Shown here: positions 33,578 through 46,021 of the stretch, in pieces
How the letters are laid out: every line of letters begins with the position of its first letter
Numbering within the stretch: the stretch's first letter is position 1
Assembly: GCF_048771995.1 (NCBI RefSeq)
Contig: NC_133024.1
Location: forward strand, 20,802,001 to 20,866,000
From: Taeniopygia guttata
Taxonomy: Eukaryota > Chordata > Aves > Passeriformes > Estrildidae
Direction: 5' to 3'
Length of the DNA stretch: 64,000 nucleotides
Translations under genes and position numbers: made by a program
Notes under the pieces: generated by a model
Databases searched by the model: none
What the model was told of the DNA's origin: nothing
The model's input: the letters and a program-made list of their open reading frames with translations, nothing else

Positions 33578-34195
33578 TGTCGGAATCTGTGGTATTGATG
33601 ATTCCAAGACTGTAAAAAGTCTCTGTCTTTCTGCCCCGTTGCCAAAGAAGAAGTCATAATTCGTCTGTGCTGGTTTCAAGGTTGTTTATTCTTGCTTATC
33701 TAAAATATATTCTGCTGCCCTGCCACAGGTCTGTCCTGCAGGGCAGTGTGCCGGGCTCTGCCCCTCAGTGGGATGTTACAAACATTATATACCAGAAACT
33801 ACGTGTGCTATATTTGCAATAATGTGCCAATATCTATCATCTACGTTGAACAGTGTGTCCCCAGCCTAAACCAACAGAAAAATGCCAACATTACAGTGAA
33901 ACATGGAGGGCATGAAGAAGGAGAAAATGGACAAGACACAATAAATTTCCTCCATCTTGTCCCCTTTGAACCCCTAATCTAGAAACTTAAAATTTTACTT
34001 TTGCACCCGTGCCACACATTATTACTTATATCAAACACTCAGAGCTTGTAATTCATCCTGTAAGATTGAAAACTCTTTTCCATGGACAGAGATCACAGAC
34101 AGTGTCTCTGGGGGCTCTGTACAAGGGAGTTCTTGACCCCCTGCCAGGGTCCCAGGCCCTCCAGGGCAGCCAGAGGGAAGCCCTTGATTCCCATA
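33578..34195 (-). mobile_element. 3' LTR of provirus D
   Basis: On the minus strand it begins TATGGGAATC (ancestral TG changed to TA) and ends GATTCCGACA. It aligns over its full length with the solo LTR at 56874-57494, roughly nine bases in ten by eye. It carries a TATATAA-type box near 33788 and AATAAA near 33686 (both in minus-strand sense). Confidence 0.9.
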
Positions 34196-34211
34196 TCTCC
34201 CTCTCCTATTT
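34196..34211 (-). promoter_or_regulatory. Polypurine tract of provirus D
   Basis: Minus-strand AAATAGGAGAGGGAGA abuts the LTR start, fixing the LTR as 3' and the provirus as minus-oriented. Confidence 0.85.
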
Positions 34212-35340
34212 CAACCAAGAACACTTCTTTGACAACTTTGTCCATGGTCTGCCTCATGCACTGAAGCAAGCACAGCAGAAACATCAGAAGAATTACATTA
34301 CCCTATAATTATATACAACTTTTTTCAAAATCTCCTTCTACAACTGTGAAAGGTAAAACAAATTGAACGCACCATCCATCTAAGATTTAATTTTTCTCCA
34401 GGTGTGTTTTCTCTTATGATACCTCTTCAAATTTATCAGTCTTGTGTCCATGTGTTCACAATAGATGATCAATTGCTGCTTTGTTCTCATTTCATATTGT
34501 TAGCTAACAAATCATTTGATGCAAAAGAAACAGCATGGGCATCCTTACTCTGCCCACAACCTCTTTTGATCCAACTGTACCAAGGCTCTTTTTGATGCCA
34601 CCTGCTGTGAAAGCAGAACCATTCAATTTTTCCGAGCCATTTTTCTTGGTGTTAGCATTATCATTGTCGCAATCTGGATCACTTCATTCATTAGATTTTT
34701 TCCTCCTTGCTCTCTTATCAAAGTCATGCTGCGTGTTAACAAAAGATCTTTCAATGCTGCATGGACCACCCTTGATTTTTGCAGGGATAGCAGGCCAAAT
34801 TCTGTCCCCACAAATTCAAAAGCATCCCTTTTGGTAGAATGGTTGGATTTTGGAGGGATGGTTTGCTCATCATTTTGGTGTAATTACACCAATATGATGC
34901 ATTTCTGTAAGAGAGCTGGTTTGGACTGACATCTGTCATGTGGTTATCTGTCTCTGTCACTCCCAATGGATTGAGTTTGATATAGAATTTCATTTTTGTT
35001 GACCCATAGATGTCCAATTCCAGAGGTTCAAAGTGAGCCACAGGAAGGAACTGTGTCCAAACATGCCATCCTTCCACAGGATCCATAACAGACTTCAGAA
35101 CCTTTGGAGGGATGTCCTTTGGGATTGGCCATTTCTCCCCTGGCACACCTACCAAGTATGTTGAAAATCGTTTCCCCAATTTTGAATGGGTCAGGCAAAT
35201 GCTGTCCAGACCCGCTGCTTTTGCCAAAGTCTCCCACACATTTTCCCTTGGTTGTCTCATGGGAAAGTCTGTCCTATTGCCCAAGGCAACAGGCAAAAGA
35301 ATGAAGCACATGAACACTATCTGTCTGAACCCCATGTCCA
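34212..35340 (-). pseudogene. env remnant of provirus D
   Basis: On the minus strand a frame open across 35461-34751 includes a signal peptide, FMCFILLPVALG, then PRENVWETLAKAAGLDSICL and a CNYT glycosylation-like site before LACYPCKNQG. This is of the surface-subunit type found in alpharetrovirus-related avian ERVs. It stops at 34751. TM is badly broken; only a C-terminal tail (CLLQCMRQTMDKVVKEVFLV, about 34280-34225) can be seen before the purine tract. Fusion peptide and CX6CC were not found. It follows directly on the integrase end, as in intact proviruses. Confidence 0.75.
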
Positions 35341-35429
35341 TGTCCCCACCCTCTGTGAGAAACCCCACAATGCAGCAACACCCAAATAACACTTGATTCC
35401 CTAAAAAAAAACCCCAAGTCTCTGAGTTG

Positions 35430-37089
35430 TTAATTGTTGTCTGATGAAATGTCTGCAGCATCGCTGTTTGCTGTCGTCTGTGTGCTTGCCTCTCTGCTTC
35501 TTGGGTCCATGTCCACTGGCGTCTGCACCCAATAAGGTTTCACGTGCCTTGCTGACACCCACTTCAGTCCTCGTCCTATAGAAACACAAGCGAAACCCTC
35601 GCCCCAAGTTATTAATGCAAATGGGCTTTTGATTTGGGTTTCTGGGTTTCTGACCAAAACTAAAGGATTCTCCCTTAGGTTTGCTTGTGTGCTGTTTGTA
35701 AAATGTCTGACAATTGGTGGAGTGGGCTCTGAGAAAGAACCATTTAAAAAATTCAACACATACAGAGCTTTGTTCAACCGCATATAAGGTGTTGTGCCTG
35801 CCTCCCCCCTTTTCTGTTTACCAAAATGGATTTCAGGGTGTGACGTGTTCTTTCAATGCTTGCTTGACCTGAGGGAGACTAAAGAATACCAAAAATGTGT
35901 TTGACTCTCCATTTTTTCAGAAATTTGTCAAGCACCTTGCTTGTGTAAGTTGGACCATTATCTGTTTTTATTTCTTGTGGCACCCCTAATGATGCAAATG
36001 CTTGTAAAAAATGTCTGCAGGCATGTTCTGTGGTTTCCCCTGTATGTCATGATGCAAAAATTGCCGCTGAAAATGTGTCAACTGAAACATGAATGTTTTC
36101 GAGCCTCCCAAAGGATGCATATTTTGTGACATCAATTTGCCACAGCTGAAGGCTTTTTCAAACCTCTTGGATTGACCACTCCCGTAGATACAGGAGGCTG
36201 CACAAACTGGCACTCTGGCACACAAGCACTGATGATTTCTTCTGCCTGCTTTTAGAAAGGTTAAAGGATTCCATCAATGCCTGGGCATTTTTGTGAAAAA
36301 ATGCATGGCTCAATTTTGCTTGCTCGAAAATATCTGGAAGTGTCTGTGAGATAGGCATTGTGAGTCTATCTACATGAGCATTCCCTTTTACTAAAAACCC
36401 CAGAAGTGAAGAATGCACTCTGATGTGTATAACAAAATATTTATGTTCTCTGTTTTCTAGGATTATTTTCATGCATGATAGATATGAATATAAAATTTCA
36501 TTGTCCGTGTGTTTTAAAAGTGATTTCTCTAATCGTTTGACCACATTTGCAACATACACTGAATCTCTGATCAGATTGAGGCCTCCTGAAATAAGTGAAA
36601 AACCCTGACTACTGCTATCAATTCTACAATTTGTGGTGAACCCTGTACCATTTTGACATCTGATTCCCATTTCCCCGTTTTTGAATTTTTCCATGTGATC
36701 ACTGATTTGAGTTTTCCCTGAACCATCAGTGAACACTGTCACTCCTTTCACCGGTTCCTGACTTATTTTTGGTTTTTCTCTAAAACTTACTTTTGCATCT
36801 AACATTCTGTGACCTGGAAAATGAACTGTGCAAACTTCTGGATACCCTAACAATGTGATTGAAATATCTTGTGACTTTGGATTGTCCACTCAAAATATTT
36901 TTTCTTTAAAGGTAAATTAATGATTAAGAAATCTTTGCCTGACATTGTCAGCAACATGGTCCTTGCCATAATAATGATCTGAGCTATCATCTCTAAATCT
37001 GTGAGAATTGCTTTTGAGGGCCTGTAAGCTAAAAAAAAAAACAAAACACTTTCAACTCCTGTGAAAACATTAACACAATCCTTGCTCAA
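35430..37089 (-). pseudogene. pol remnant of provirus D (RT connection, RNase H, integrase)
   Basis: In minus-strand order: RPSKAILTDLEMIAQIIIMAR (RT connection, 37089-36847); VTVFTDGSGKTQ with the RNase H catalytic Asp, RDSVYVANVV and HIRVHSSLLGFLVKGNAHVD (36889-36330); SHAFFHKNA, the integrase zinc-binding HH pair; then with frameshifts the core blocks [22 protein letters not shown] and GQASIERTH, in which all three catalytic D, D and E residues are still visible; finally the C-terminal domain PFALITWGEGFACVSIGRGL to VKPYW (35783-35430). No YxDD box is seen, so most of RT is lost. The motifs are of class II (alpha/beta) type. Confidence 0.88.
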
Positions 37090-38985
37090 AGTTATTAATT
37101 TGAATGATTTTTTTTCAATTTGATCTGTCCAGTGTCTGGCACTCTCCTCATATTTCTCTCAGTGATCAGCGAAATCAGGTCTACAAAAGAATTATTTCAA
37201 AAGATTAAAATATACAAACTCTTCATCCTCATTCCAGCCTTATTTCAGGCACTTCTTCACTCCTTTTATTTTTTCTTTTTTTCTTTTTATTCTCTTTCTC
37301 TTCTTCTCTTTTGAAACAGGAAGGTTGAAATATAAAACATAGTATAGAATAAGACAAAATACCTCAGTGATAAAATGCATAAAACTTATTGAAATCAATA
37401 ACAATTCAAGAAAGTTCAAAAGAAAGATATTCTAAATAACATATATAAAATTGAACAAAGCATGATCATTAGAAACATTGTGCCAGCAGTTCAGAGTCTG
37501 CAGACAACTGAAACATTTGTTTCCAGTGAAAACTCTTGGCATCCCTTCCCGGGCTGGGCTTGACAAGCTTCACCTCAAAGTTGTGTCAGCTGTCCCATTT
37601 GTGGGATCAAATTGGTGGATCAAAGTGATCTACATGTCATTCATTTTTGTGCAAAAACCTCTGGATTTTGCTGGCAAACTCATCCGTCCAAGTTAAAATC
37701 AGGGCCTGGCCAAAACCCAAACTTTAAATTGGAGTGATGTCCTTTAACATATTCTTTTAAACAAAGCTAATACCAACAATACATATATGATACTTTAAAC
37801 ATAACAACTCATTATAACATTTTCATATAAAATAAACACTTGACATTCAAACTGATAAATTGATCAAATGACACAAGGATTCATTTTTCTTGAAACTTCT
37901 TTGAGGGAAAAGGATGTCAGTTGGAAGAAATCATTAGATTAACAGTGACAAAAGGCTATCAGAATGCTTCAGGCACCTCTCTCTGAGGTCTTCTGAAAAA
38001 AATTTGAGAATGATAAAAAATAGAAATCAATGATTCCATTCACAAAAGATATAAAAACAAACCAGAAAGTTCACCTAGAAAAATGCACAATATAGTTAAA
38101 ATCCGAAATGAGACTTCAGAGTGGCATGTAACCTGGATAAGATTACATAAACAACAATAAACATACAAAAATTTGCTATGAAAAAACAAAGCACAAGGCT
38201 TCACCTGATAACATGATAAGATTTCTTAACAATAACATTTATAAAACACTTAAATAGTTAAAAATAAAAGAAAGTATTTGGAAACAAACACCCTTTGTAT
38301 CATTATACAAAGAAATAACAGACTATACAACTGACTATTAAACAATGAAATCAATCTCAGAAAACTCAAAATAAATTCCTTTAAAACTCTTATATCCTGA
38401 TAAACTTATAATAAAACAGAAAAGACTAAAACAAAACCAAGGATACAATAAATTGTGTCTTCTCCTTAAATCAATGTTCATTATTATTTCGTGAACTCTT
38501 TCTGTCAAAACCTTTTCATCCTTAAAGAAAAACAACTAAACTTTATTAGCTAAATAAACTTGAACTTTGAAAAACTTAAAATAATTTTTGAATCAAACAG
38601 TACTTAAACTCAATATATAAAAATCTTGGTAAAGAATCCTTAAATTATATTAACTTTATGAAATCCATATGTATCAAATTAATAACATATAAATCCATTA
38701 TCAATTAAACCTTTATAAACTTAACTTCTTCAGGGCCCAAACCTAAAATAAACTTAAAGTGATATACTCTAATTAAACAATACTTAACTTAAACTCAAAC
38801 CAAACTATATAAAAATCAATTCTATCATTAATAGAATGTTAAAATGCAACCTAACTTAAACCTTAATATAATAAATTACTAAAATTTCATGCTATTTAAT
38901 TTTCTATTTCAATTTTCATTATGGTAAAATATCTCTTTTTCACATTGTGTTCCACAATCATTACTTATCATCACACCGGCTGGGT
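37090..38985 (-). other. AT-rich strand-skewed block inside provirus D
   Basis: Between gag-like and pol sequence, where capsid, nucleocapsid, protease and RT should lie, is 1.9 kb of very AT-rich DNA with few G on the plus strand; 38761-38820 has one G in 60 bases. A possible zinc-knuckle relic, minus-strand KCFSC (about 37500-37522), supports decayed gag-pro. Otherwise nothing can be translated. It may be strongly mutated retroviral sequence or a foreign AT-rich insertion. Confidence 0.5.
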
Positions 38986-40661
38986 GTGTCTTGTTGATCA
39001 ATTCTGTGACCTAACTGAAAAATCTGGGGTTAATGTTTAGAAACATTGGAAAAGTTTGGAAGAAACCCTTATGTTGCAATGATTTCAAAAGGCAACTTAA
39101 CTGCATCTCATTTTTGGGGTGAATGGTGGAGTCCCATCCCTCAGCATTGCTGCAAGATATTTCGTACAATGGATGTGCTTGTAAAAGGTTGTTTGCTTTG
39201 GCTGCTGTGGTTTTGTTGTTTGCCGCCACTGGTGAAAGGAGATGGGCGGTGCCTCGCTCACACTTGCTGTGGAGAGGCAGTGACCAAAGGGAATCCCTGC
39301 CTTGGCTCTGCCCAGCCCCCGCCTGCACTGGCATGGGTGGTGCGGAGGGGAGCACTTCTGGCACAGTCACGCCCCGCTTCTGCCTGCATTAGGGTGGCTG
39401 CGCCTCTCTCTTGCTCGCCCTCCCCGCTCAAGCCCGGTGTCGGCTGTGCCGAGCCCGCGCCTGCAATCTGCCCCTCCGAATGAAGTGCCCACTCTGTCAG
39501 TCACTTCTGCCTTCACTTTGACTCCCACAAACACATGCGCAGCCTGGATTCACCCCTCCCTGTCTGTGTCGCCATGGGAACGAGGGAAGGAACGCCCATC
39601 CCGGCCACACCCTGCCTGCACCGGCTCTGGCACGGCCGCGCCTCGGGAATGCCTCCCCCCTTCTCCCGGCCGGGCCTGGTGCTGCCCTGGTCCCGCTCTG
39701 GGTCGTCCCGCCCGGTCCCCGTGGCAGTGCCAACTCCCAGCGTGGCTCCGCGCTTCATTGATGTCATCAGCGCGCGCCCGCCACGTCACGCGCTGTCGCA
39801 GCCCTGCGGCGCGTCCCGCCCAGCCTCGCGCTGCTCGGGTCTCCCCCCGTGGCCGCCGCGCAGTCTGTTCCAGTGCCGCGCTCTCGAGATGCGAGAGATC
39901 CCCCTCCCCGACTTCCGGGTTTTGCTCTACCGTCCTGCGCATGTGTGCTGTCAGCACCGCGGCGAGAGGAGAGTCCCACTCTCTTTCAGCCGCCCGCCTG
40001 GCCAGGACCCCTGCTGTGAACCGGGAGCCGCTCCCCCGCGCCTGCTGGGCAGCCACTTCTGCAGTTTCACGGACTCTCGTCATGGAACGCGTCATGGGAC
40101 ACTCAGGACACATGACCACTGCACCCACGTTCCCGCCGCCTCCTCTGCCCGTGTTGTTCCCGCTGCTCCCCCCTCTCTTGTCTGCACTGCGGGCTGTTTT
40201 GAACTCCCCACCCGCGCAGCTGTGAGAGCACTCTCCTCTCCCTCCTCCCTCTGCTCTTCACTCACGTCTGCCCCCTCCCCCACCGGAGCCACTGCCGCCG
40301 CTGCCCCCCCCGCCGCGGGTTTGGACTCGGACAGTGCCCCGTCCCTTCCCCCACCGAGGGCTGCGGCTGTGCCTGGCTTATCTCTCACCATCTGGGGAGT
40401 TTCTGCATCAGAAGAGCTTAGGGATTGAGGTTCAAGGGAGGCTGAGAAACAGTGGGAACCCGGAGACGCAGGGCGTGATGAGACACCATACCCCTGATCC
40501 TCCACGGGAGGCAATCCTGCTTCCCCTGGGTCTGTGGTGAGGAAAACTGCCCCAAGCTGCTGGCTGGGCGATCTTCCCCCTTGTGCTCCCATAGGAGCCT
40601 TAGCTGTCTGGTTTGAAATGCCGCGATGTGAAGGTGACTCTATTGTACTTGCTGAAGGCAA
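38986..40661 (-). pseudogene. Probable gag remnant of provirus D, CpG-rich
   Basis: A minus-strand frame from 40661 to 40092 (189 codons) is rich in Pro, Ala, Ser and Gly and is followed, in another frame, by 40128-39550 and by 39370-39011, which ends YEISCSNAEGWDSTIHPKNEMQ. Base composition (about 39240-40430 very GC- and CpG-rich) is like the gag spacer of provirus B, and the place upstream of pol fits gag. No matrix start and no major homology region could be identified. The alternative is a CpG island unrelated to the ERV, so the call is tentative. Confidence 0.5.
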
Positions 40662-41100
40662 AAGTTATGCAGCAGTCTTATCTTTTTTTGTGGCTTGGTA
40701 ATATAGCTACTTATTGATCCCTAGCCAAAAATTTAACTCAAACAAAAGATGTGCGTTTGTGTGTGGGTGATTACACCGCACCCACAACAACAAAGCTTTC
40801 ATCTCATTTGGAGCTATCTCTACCGGATGGGTAGAAATCTTGCCCTATAGGGCTAAAAAAATTTTGGTCTGTCTTTGGGAGCATCCAGCCTTCACTGGAA
40901 AAAGGCACACACACTCTCCAAAAACTCCAGAGAGAGAGAGGGAGCGGAAAGCTCAAGACAAAACATCCTGACCTTCACCAAGACAGCTCGTCTGGAGGAC
41001 AGCCAGGAGGAGAGAAACCAGAAGCGCACCTGGGATTTCTCGCCTGTGACCTGCTGGACGATGAACAGTGCCATCTCCGGACTGACCAGGTTGTAAAACA
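40662..41100. other. Upstream flank of provirus D, origin unclear
   Basis: 40870-41095 is more GC-rich than its surroundings and open in more than one frame on both strands (plus frame 40875-41096, minus frame 41101-40892), but no domain was recognised. It could be leader or 5' gag of provirus D, or an unrelated retrocopy. No LTR or primer site was found. Confidence 0.35.
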
Positions 41101-42505
41101 TTTTAATCTGTAATTTTTAGAATATAATTCTGTGATTTTAAGTGAAAGATTAAAAGGAAAAATTATTAGGATATAAGAGCAGGACCAGATATTTGGCATA
41201 TTTACATTTGGGAAAGTTGTGGTCTTGTATAGCAATTTAGTAGGTTTTCCTCAACTAACTCTCAACAGAAAAGATCAGCCCAAAGGAGATGTCTGAAGAA
41301 TTTGTTCCAAACAATCAAGTCCCTTACAGAAAAGTAGAGTCCTCAGAAATTTGTCCGTTTACCACAGATCATTTTCAGCTAGAATCAGTCACCTGGTGCT
41401 TTGTAGGCTGAGATTGCAATCTCCCTGGAAAACTGTCAGGAAGCTATGGAAACAATGAAATCTTGGGAAGGAAAGATGTGTCCCAGAGCGGATGGTAAAA
41501 AGACTTCATTGCCTGCAACCGCTGCACCTATTTCAGGAGCTGACTCAAAGATTTCTCCTGTTTCATGACTTGACTTTCTGCTGGGCTGTTGGCCAAGGGC
41601 CAGCACTCCAATGATGCACGAGCTGGAACAGGGCCCACAGGTCAGGGCCTTTCCCTGGACACCAAAGGCAGCGTTAAGATAAAATCTGAACTGAGTTCTG
41701 GCCAACATCAGACTGCAACCATCATTTACTCATTCCTCATCTTTCACGATGTTGCAGCTGGATTTGTACATCTGAAAGTTGGGAGATAGTAATGTGTGAA
41801 GCCTGAATGGAATTTTCCATATATAGGAAACAACAGGGAGGAAGCTCTATGAGCAGGAGCAGCAAAAAACAGTGGAAGAACTCTCTTTGCAAAAGATAGC
41901 TTAGTGGATGGAGTTCACGTGACTGAAATAATTTCCATCTTTACAACACGTTTTTGGAAGCAATGTAAACAACTTATTCATACAACTGCCATTGGAAGTA
42001 AGCAAGCAGCATTTTTCTCATATTATGAATGGCAATATTGGAATAAATAATTTGAAGCCACAAAAACAATGATAGAGCTGGGACTGGATAATCAGAACAT
42101 GAAGTAACCAACCACTGTACACAGCTTAAATGCACATTTTCATTAACTGGGCCATGCAGGCACTCACATAGACTCCATGAACTGACCACCTCTGTAAAAC
42201 AATAAAACAATATGATCCCCACCTTGTAGATAGGGAATTGAAATGCAAATATATTTTGTCACACAGGAAAAAGAAGGATCTGAACCAGATGTTCAAAGAT
42301 CTGGCCCTGTGCCTTAAGCAGAAAATAATGCTTTCAGCTCATAAAAGTGCTCAGACAGAACTGTTCTTTCTCACCTTTTATGATCTGGTTTAGTAAAGAA
42401 AATAGTGAAAGATCAATAAGTGTGCTGTTAACTCAAAGCCAGCTTGGTGATAAGAGAATATGCTTTGATGACTGTGGAATGTTTTTTGACTTTTTGTTAA
42501 GTTGC

Positions 42506-42522
42506 GGGGGGGGGGGGGGGGG
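42506..42522 (+). repeat. Run of 17 G
   Basis: Uninterrupted G17 after TTGC, able in principle to form a G-quadruplex; long homopolymers are also error-prone in assembly. Confidence 0.9.
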
Positions 42523-44483
42523 TGAGGGTAAAGAAAGTGTCTGTTTTGCGTAGAGATGATTTCCAGACTTGAATACTTTCCCTCTGTAAACTCCTTTTGT
42601 CCTTTGATACATCTTTTCCAAAATTACCCAGGGTTGACCCATATGGATGGCACTGTATAAACTGCTTAAGCTGCTTTCCAAACTGCAAATTTCTGTGAAA
42701 ACTTAGTAGGACAACTACATGGATCCATTACCTTCACTTCCCCGTCTGCACTGGGAAAATGTGTTTCAAAAGCATTGATTCCCCAGAATGTGTAAATAAA
42801 TTTGATTAGGGCAGTTGTGCAGAGAAATGCTGTTGTGCTGTCATCTCCTCACCCCTATGGATGCTTGATGCCTTGGCCCTGATAATTAGCCTCAGCTCCC
42901 ATGGGAGCAGAAATGTGCTGACTAAACTATTGTTCGTCTTATCTGGGTTTCCTACTGTGCTGGGAGTTCTTTGCTTTAATTTCATTAACTGCCTTAAAGC
43001 CCAGCATGTGCAAAATGTAATCTTTTTTTTCAGCAAAATCTACATTAAGGCAAAAGACACTGTTTAATAGCCTAGTTAGTGGGGTGAACAAAGAGCTGCG
43101 TGACAGTGTCTTAATGTGAGCAAGTGCTAGTTCAAATCTATTTAACCACTGTAAATTGATTTGAAGGCAGCACCAGATGTGCCACTAGATTTCCATTTAT
43201 TACTTAGAAAGTTAATTAAATGCATATTGTCTGGAAATTGTCCCAGGGAAGCAGATGTGATATGTTTCTTCAGGCTTTGACAAAAGACCAGTTTTTGAAG
43301 CTTCAGACAGGAGTAGGGGGTGCTCAGCATCTCCCAGGAGACCCAGAGCATAATGGCTGGCCACAGTTTAAGTGGAATCTGCTTTGAGTAATATGACCTA
43401 GATTCAAGAAGTCTTTTGAGTAATTCTGTGGATGGAAGACTCAAATCAAATCAGATATTTAAACCATAATAATCCTTTCCTACAGAACCCAGATGAAACT
43501 ACTTTGCTTCAATAATCAACATCATAATTCTTCAGTTCTATTTTATTTTGCAATGTTCATTTCCTGTGGCTGTTTTCTAAGATCTCAGCATTTACAGGAA
43601 ACCTAACTCCCTAATACATCCACTTGGAGAGAGTTTCCTCTGCTCACAGAAAGGTACTAAAAGGTGCAAAAGTTCAAACATACTCAGCTGCAGATGAGCT
43701 CACCCTCCCCAGATCTCTGCAGCTGATTATAATAAAAACATCACCTCCCATGTGACCAGCTTTTGCCATTGAAAAGTAATAATGTCATCTCCGGTGCGAT
43801 CCTGGATGACATACAGCTAGTATTAAAACACACATATTTCTCCAGATTTCTCTGCAGCCTGTAATTTCCTTTAGGAGAACGGCTATGTGATTGGGAAGAG
43901 TTTAAAGAGGGTAAAGGAATAAACACTCTGTTAATATTAAAGGGAAACAGAAAAGAGGACTGCCGTAGTAAAAGAGATTGTAGCTTGGCAGTTGGGGTAA
44001 ACATGTCAGGCAGCACTGATAATATGGGTTGATATCTATTCTTATTTATTATATAGGAAGTTATATGGCTTTGAATTTTAAAAGTTAATATTAGCATTAT
44101 TCCTTCAAGCTAAAAGTGTTATTGTCAAGTCTGATAAAATAGCCCATTGAAATATTTGCTTTATGGAGCATTCGATCAAGTGATCAGAACATTTAGATTA
44201 GCATCTGTTGTACAAGAAATTTGCCTTTCTGTGCAAGAATCCTATCTCCAAGAAATATCACAGACTTCTAAATTCTATTGTGCCTGGTGGCCTCAAGCAA
44301 GACCAGCAGTATTCCTGCAGAAAGAATAAAGCCCAAAATACTTGCTGAGTATGTGTCCTTGCTCATGATAGATGCATGATTACTTGCCTAGCATTGAATT
44401 TGTGGCAGTCTTCCTTTCTAGGGAAAAAAGAACCAAAACCATTATATTATGCATATCTGTCATGAAAGAGAAGATTAAATACT

Positions 44484-44523
44484 ATTACTTGCAGACAAAA
44501 GAATTCTTTTGTCTGCAAGTAAT
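44484..44523. repeat. Perfect 40-bp palindrome without spacer
   Basis: ATTACTTGCAGACAAAAGAA (44484-44503) is followed immediately by its exact reverse complement to 44523. Symmetry ends abruptly at both sides. It is not part of a recognised element. Confidence 0.97.
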
Positions 44524-45481
44524 TCTTTCAAAAAAAACTTTAAGAAATATCAGATAAGAATGACAATATACCCCAGAGTTTGCTTGAGATAACCAAAGCT
44601 GGGGGAGGGTATGCCCTTTCCAGACACTTCTCTCAGCTAGATTCCATCACCAGGCAGAGGGATGTATTGTAATAAAAATGTAATATAATCCCTCATGCTT
44701 TTAAGAAGATAGCTCCCATCTTTTGCGAAGGCAGTAACATAAAGCTAAGAAAGGAATCTCCTCAGAAACATCCCACCCAGACTAGAGAGACTGAATGCAA
44801 GAAACAGGGCCACTACGTATTCATATTGAGTCGCATTCTTTTTGTACACAGACAACATATTTTCAAAATAAAGGGTACTGTGTTATTTTAACAGAGCAAG
44901 AGTAATTGCTAGCATTGCAGACTAATCAGCGTATTGGAAATTGTTCAGTAGGTACTGCTTTATCTTCACACAACCCAAACAGACCTTAGAATGTGTATTA
45001 GGTGCTGATGGTTTCACTAACCTCATTAAAGCCATCTATAGCTCTTCCCAGCTCTTTATTATTTCTCTAAGAAGAGATCACAGAACTAAGTGGGCCTGAG
45101 ATTATGAATAATTTACATTGTACTATCTATCATGACTTTTTAGGATTACTTTTGGGAAGTAAGAGGCTACAGAAAGTGTAAGGTAGGCCTACACCTGACA
45201 CAGCTCAAAATTTGAGAAAATATGGGGCATTTAAAAAGAAGTTTACTGGTTACTGCTGCCCATATCATCAGTGCTGAGACAACACTTGGGATGCTTTAAA
45301 GATCATGAAAAAGGAGGATTAAAAGGCAAAGTCTTGGTCTGTTGAGATTCCCCTGTAGGAACTCAAAACAGAACTTACAGAAATTGTAAGTCAAGTAAAG
45401 CAGAACTTTTTATTCAAAACCAATACCCAGAGTCCTCTGTAAGGCCATATCCATACATAAATTACCTCTCAGAAATTGTTA

Positions 45482-46021
45482 CACCTCTGTTGCCATGCGA
45501 GATCGGCTCCGGGCGGACGCCTGCGGGCACGGCGAGGAGGGGAGGAGAGGCGGCGGCCACTTTCCCCTTGGCTCTGCGAGGCTCAGTTTTAGCGCGGGAA
45601 CAGACAAAATGGCGACACGGGGCTTGGGTGCAAACACGTGTTTATTGTGGAAGCGTGTTCTCTGAGACCCTGGGGGACCGAGCGGGGCTCGGTTATACCC
45701 TGTGCCGGGGGCGGGGGGAACGTGAGTCGCGGCCAATGGGATGGGGGGCAGGGGACAGGGGTAGGGAAACCCAGGGGACCGCAACGGGAAAGCCGCAGGG
45801 GGGGGCAGGGATGGCCCACGTGGTGAGGGGAAAGGCGGGGGGGCGGGGAACAGGGACCGGACCGCATGGTGAGGGGGAGAGATAAGGGAACGCAGGGTTG
45901 GGACAAGGGACCGCGGGGGAAGGGGGAGTGATAAGGGAACACAGGACAAAGGGGGAACGCAAGGGAAGGGGGAAGTGGAATGGGGGGGTGGGGAGAGAAA
46001 ATTACAAATCCTACACACCTC
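45482..46021 (-). mobile_element. Solo LTR, minus orientation, 528 bp, GC-rich
   Basis: The LTR is 45488-46015, beginning TGTAGGATTTG and ending GGCAACA in minus-strand sense, flanked by CACCTC (45482-45487 and 46016-46021), a 6-bp duplication. U3 is extremely C-rich on the minus strand with repeats of CCCCCTTCCC type and many CpGs. TATAACC (about 45694) and AATAAA (about 45644) give the promoter and polyadenylation signal. The 6-bp duplication suggests class II. The intact CpGs suggest a fairly young insertion. Confidence 0.88.

Larger units (their letters stand above)
33573..40661 (-). mobile_element. Provirus D, class-II-like, minus strand, 5'-truncated
   Basis: Read on the minus strand: gag-like GC-rich region (40661 down to 38986), an AT-rich decayed block, RT connection, RNase H and integrase (37089-35430), env (35340-34212), purine tract, and a 3' LTR (34195-33578). 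No 5' LTR or primer site was found above 40661, so the right end is truncated or unrecognised. RNase H and integrase motifs are of the alpha/betaretrovirus kind. The LTR family also left a solo copy at 56874-57494. Numerous stops and frameshifts make it an old inactive copy. Confidence 0.85.
41101..45481. other. AT-rich intergenic DNA
   Basis: No gene recognised. It holds a run of 17 G (42506-42522) and the 40-bp palindrome (44484-44523), both listed separately. Confidence 0.55.

Noticed and set aside
39302-40428. Plus-strand frames of about 300 codons
   Set aside because: GC-rich DNA keeps several frames open; the probable retroviral gag lies on the other strand and no domain is visible on the plus strand.
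40875-41101. Opposed open frames near the right end of provirus D
   Set aside because: Neither strand gives a recognisable protein; kept only as an unclear flank.
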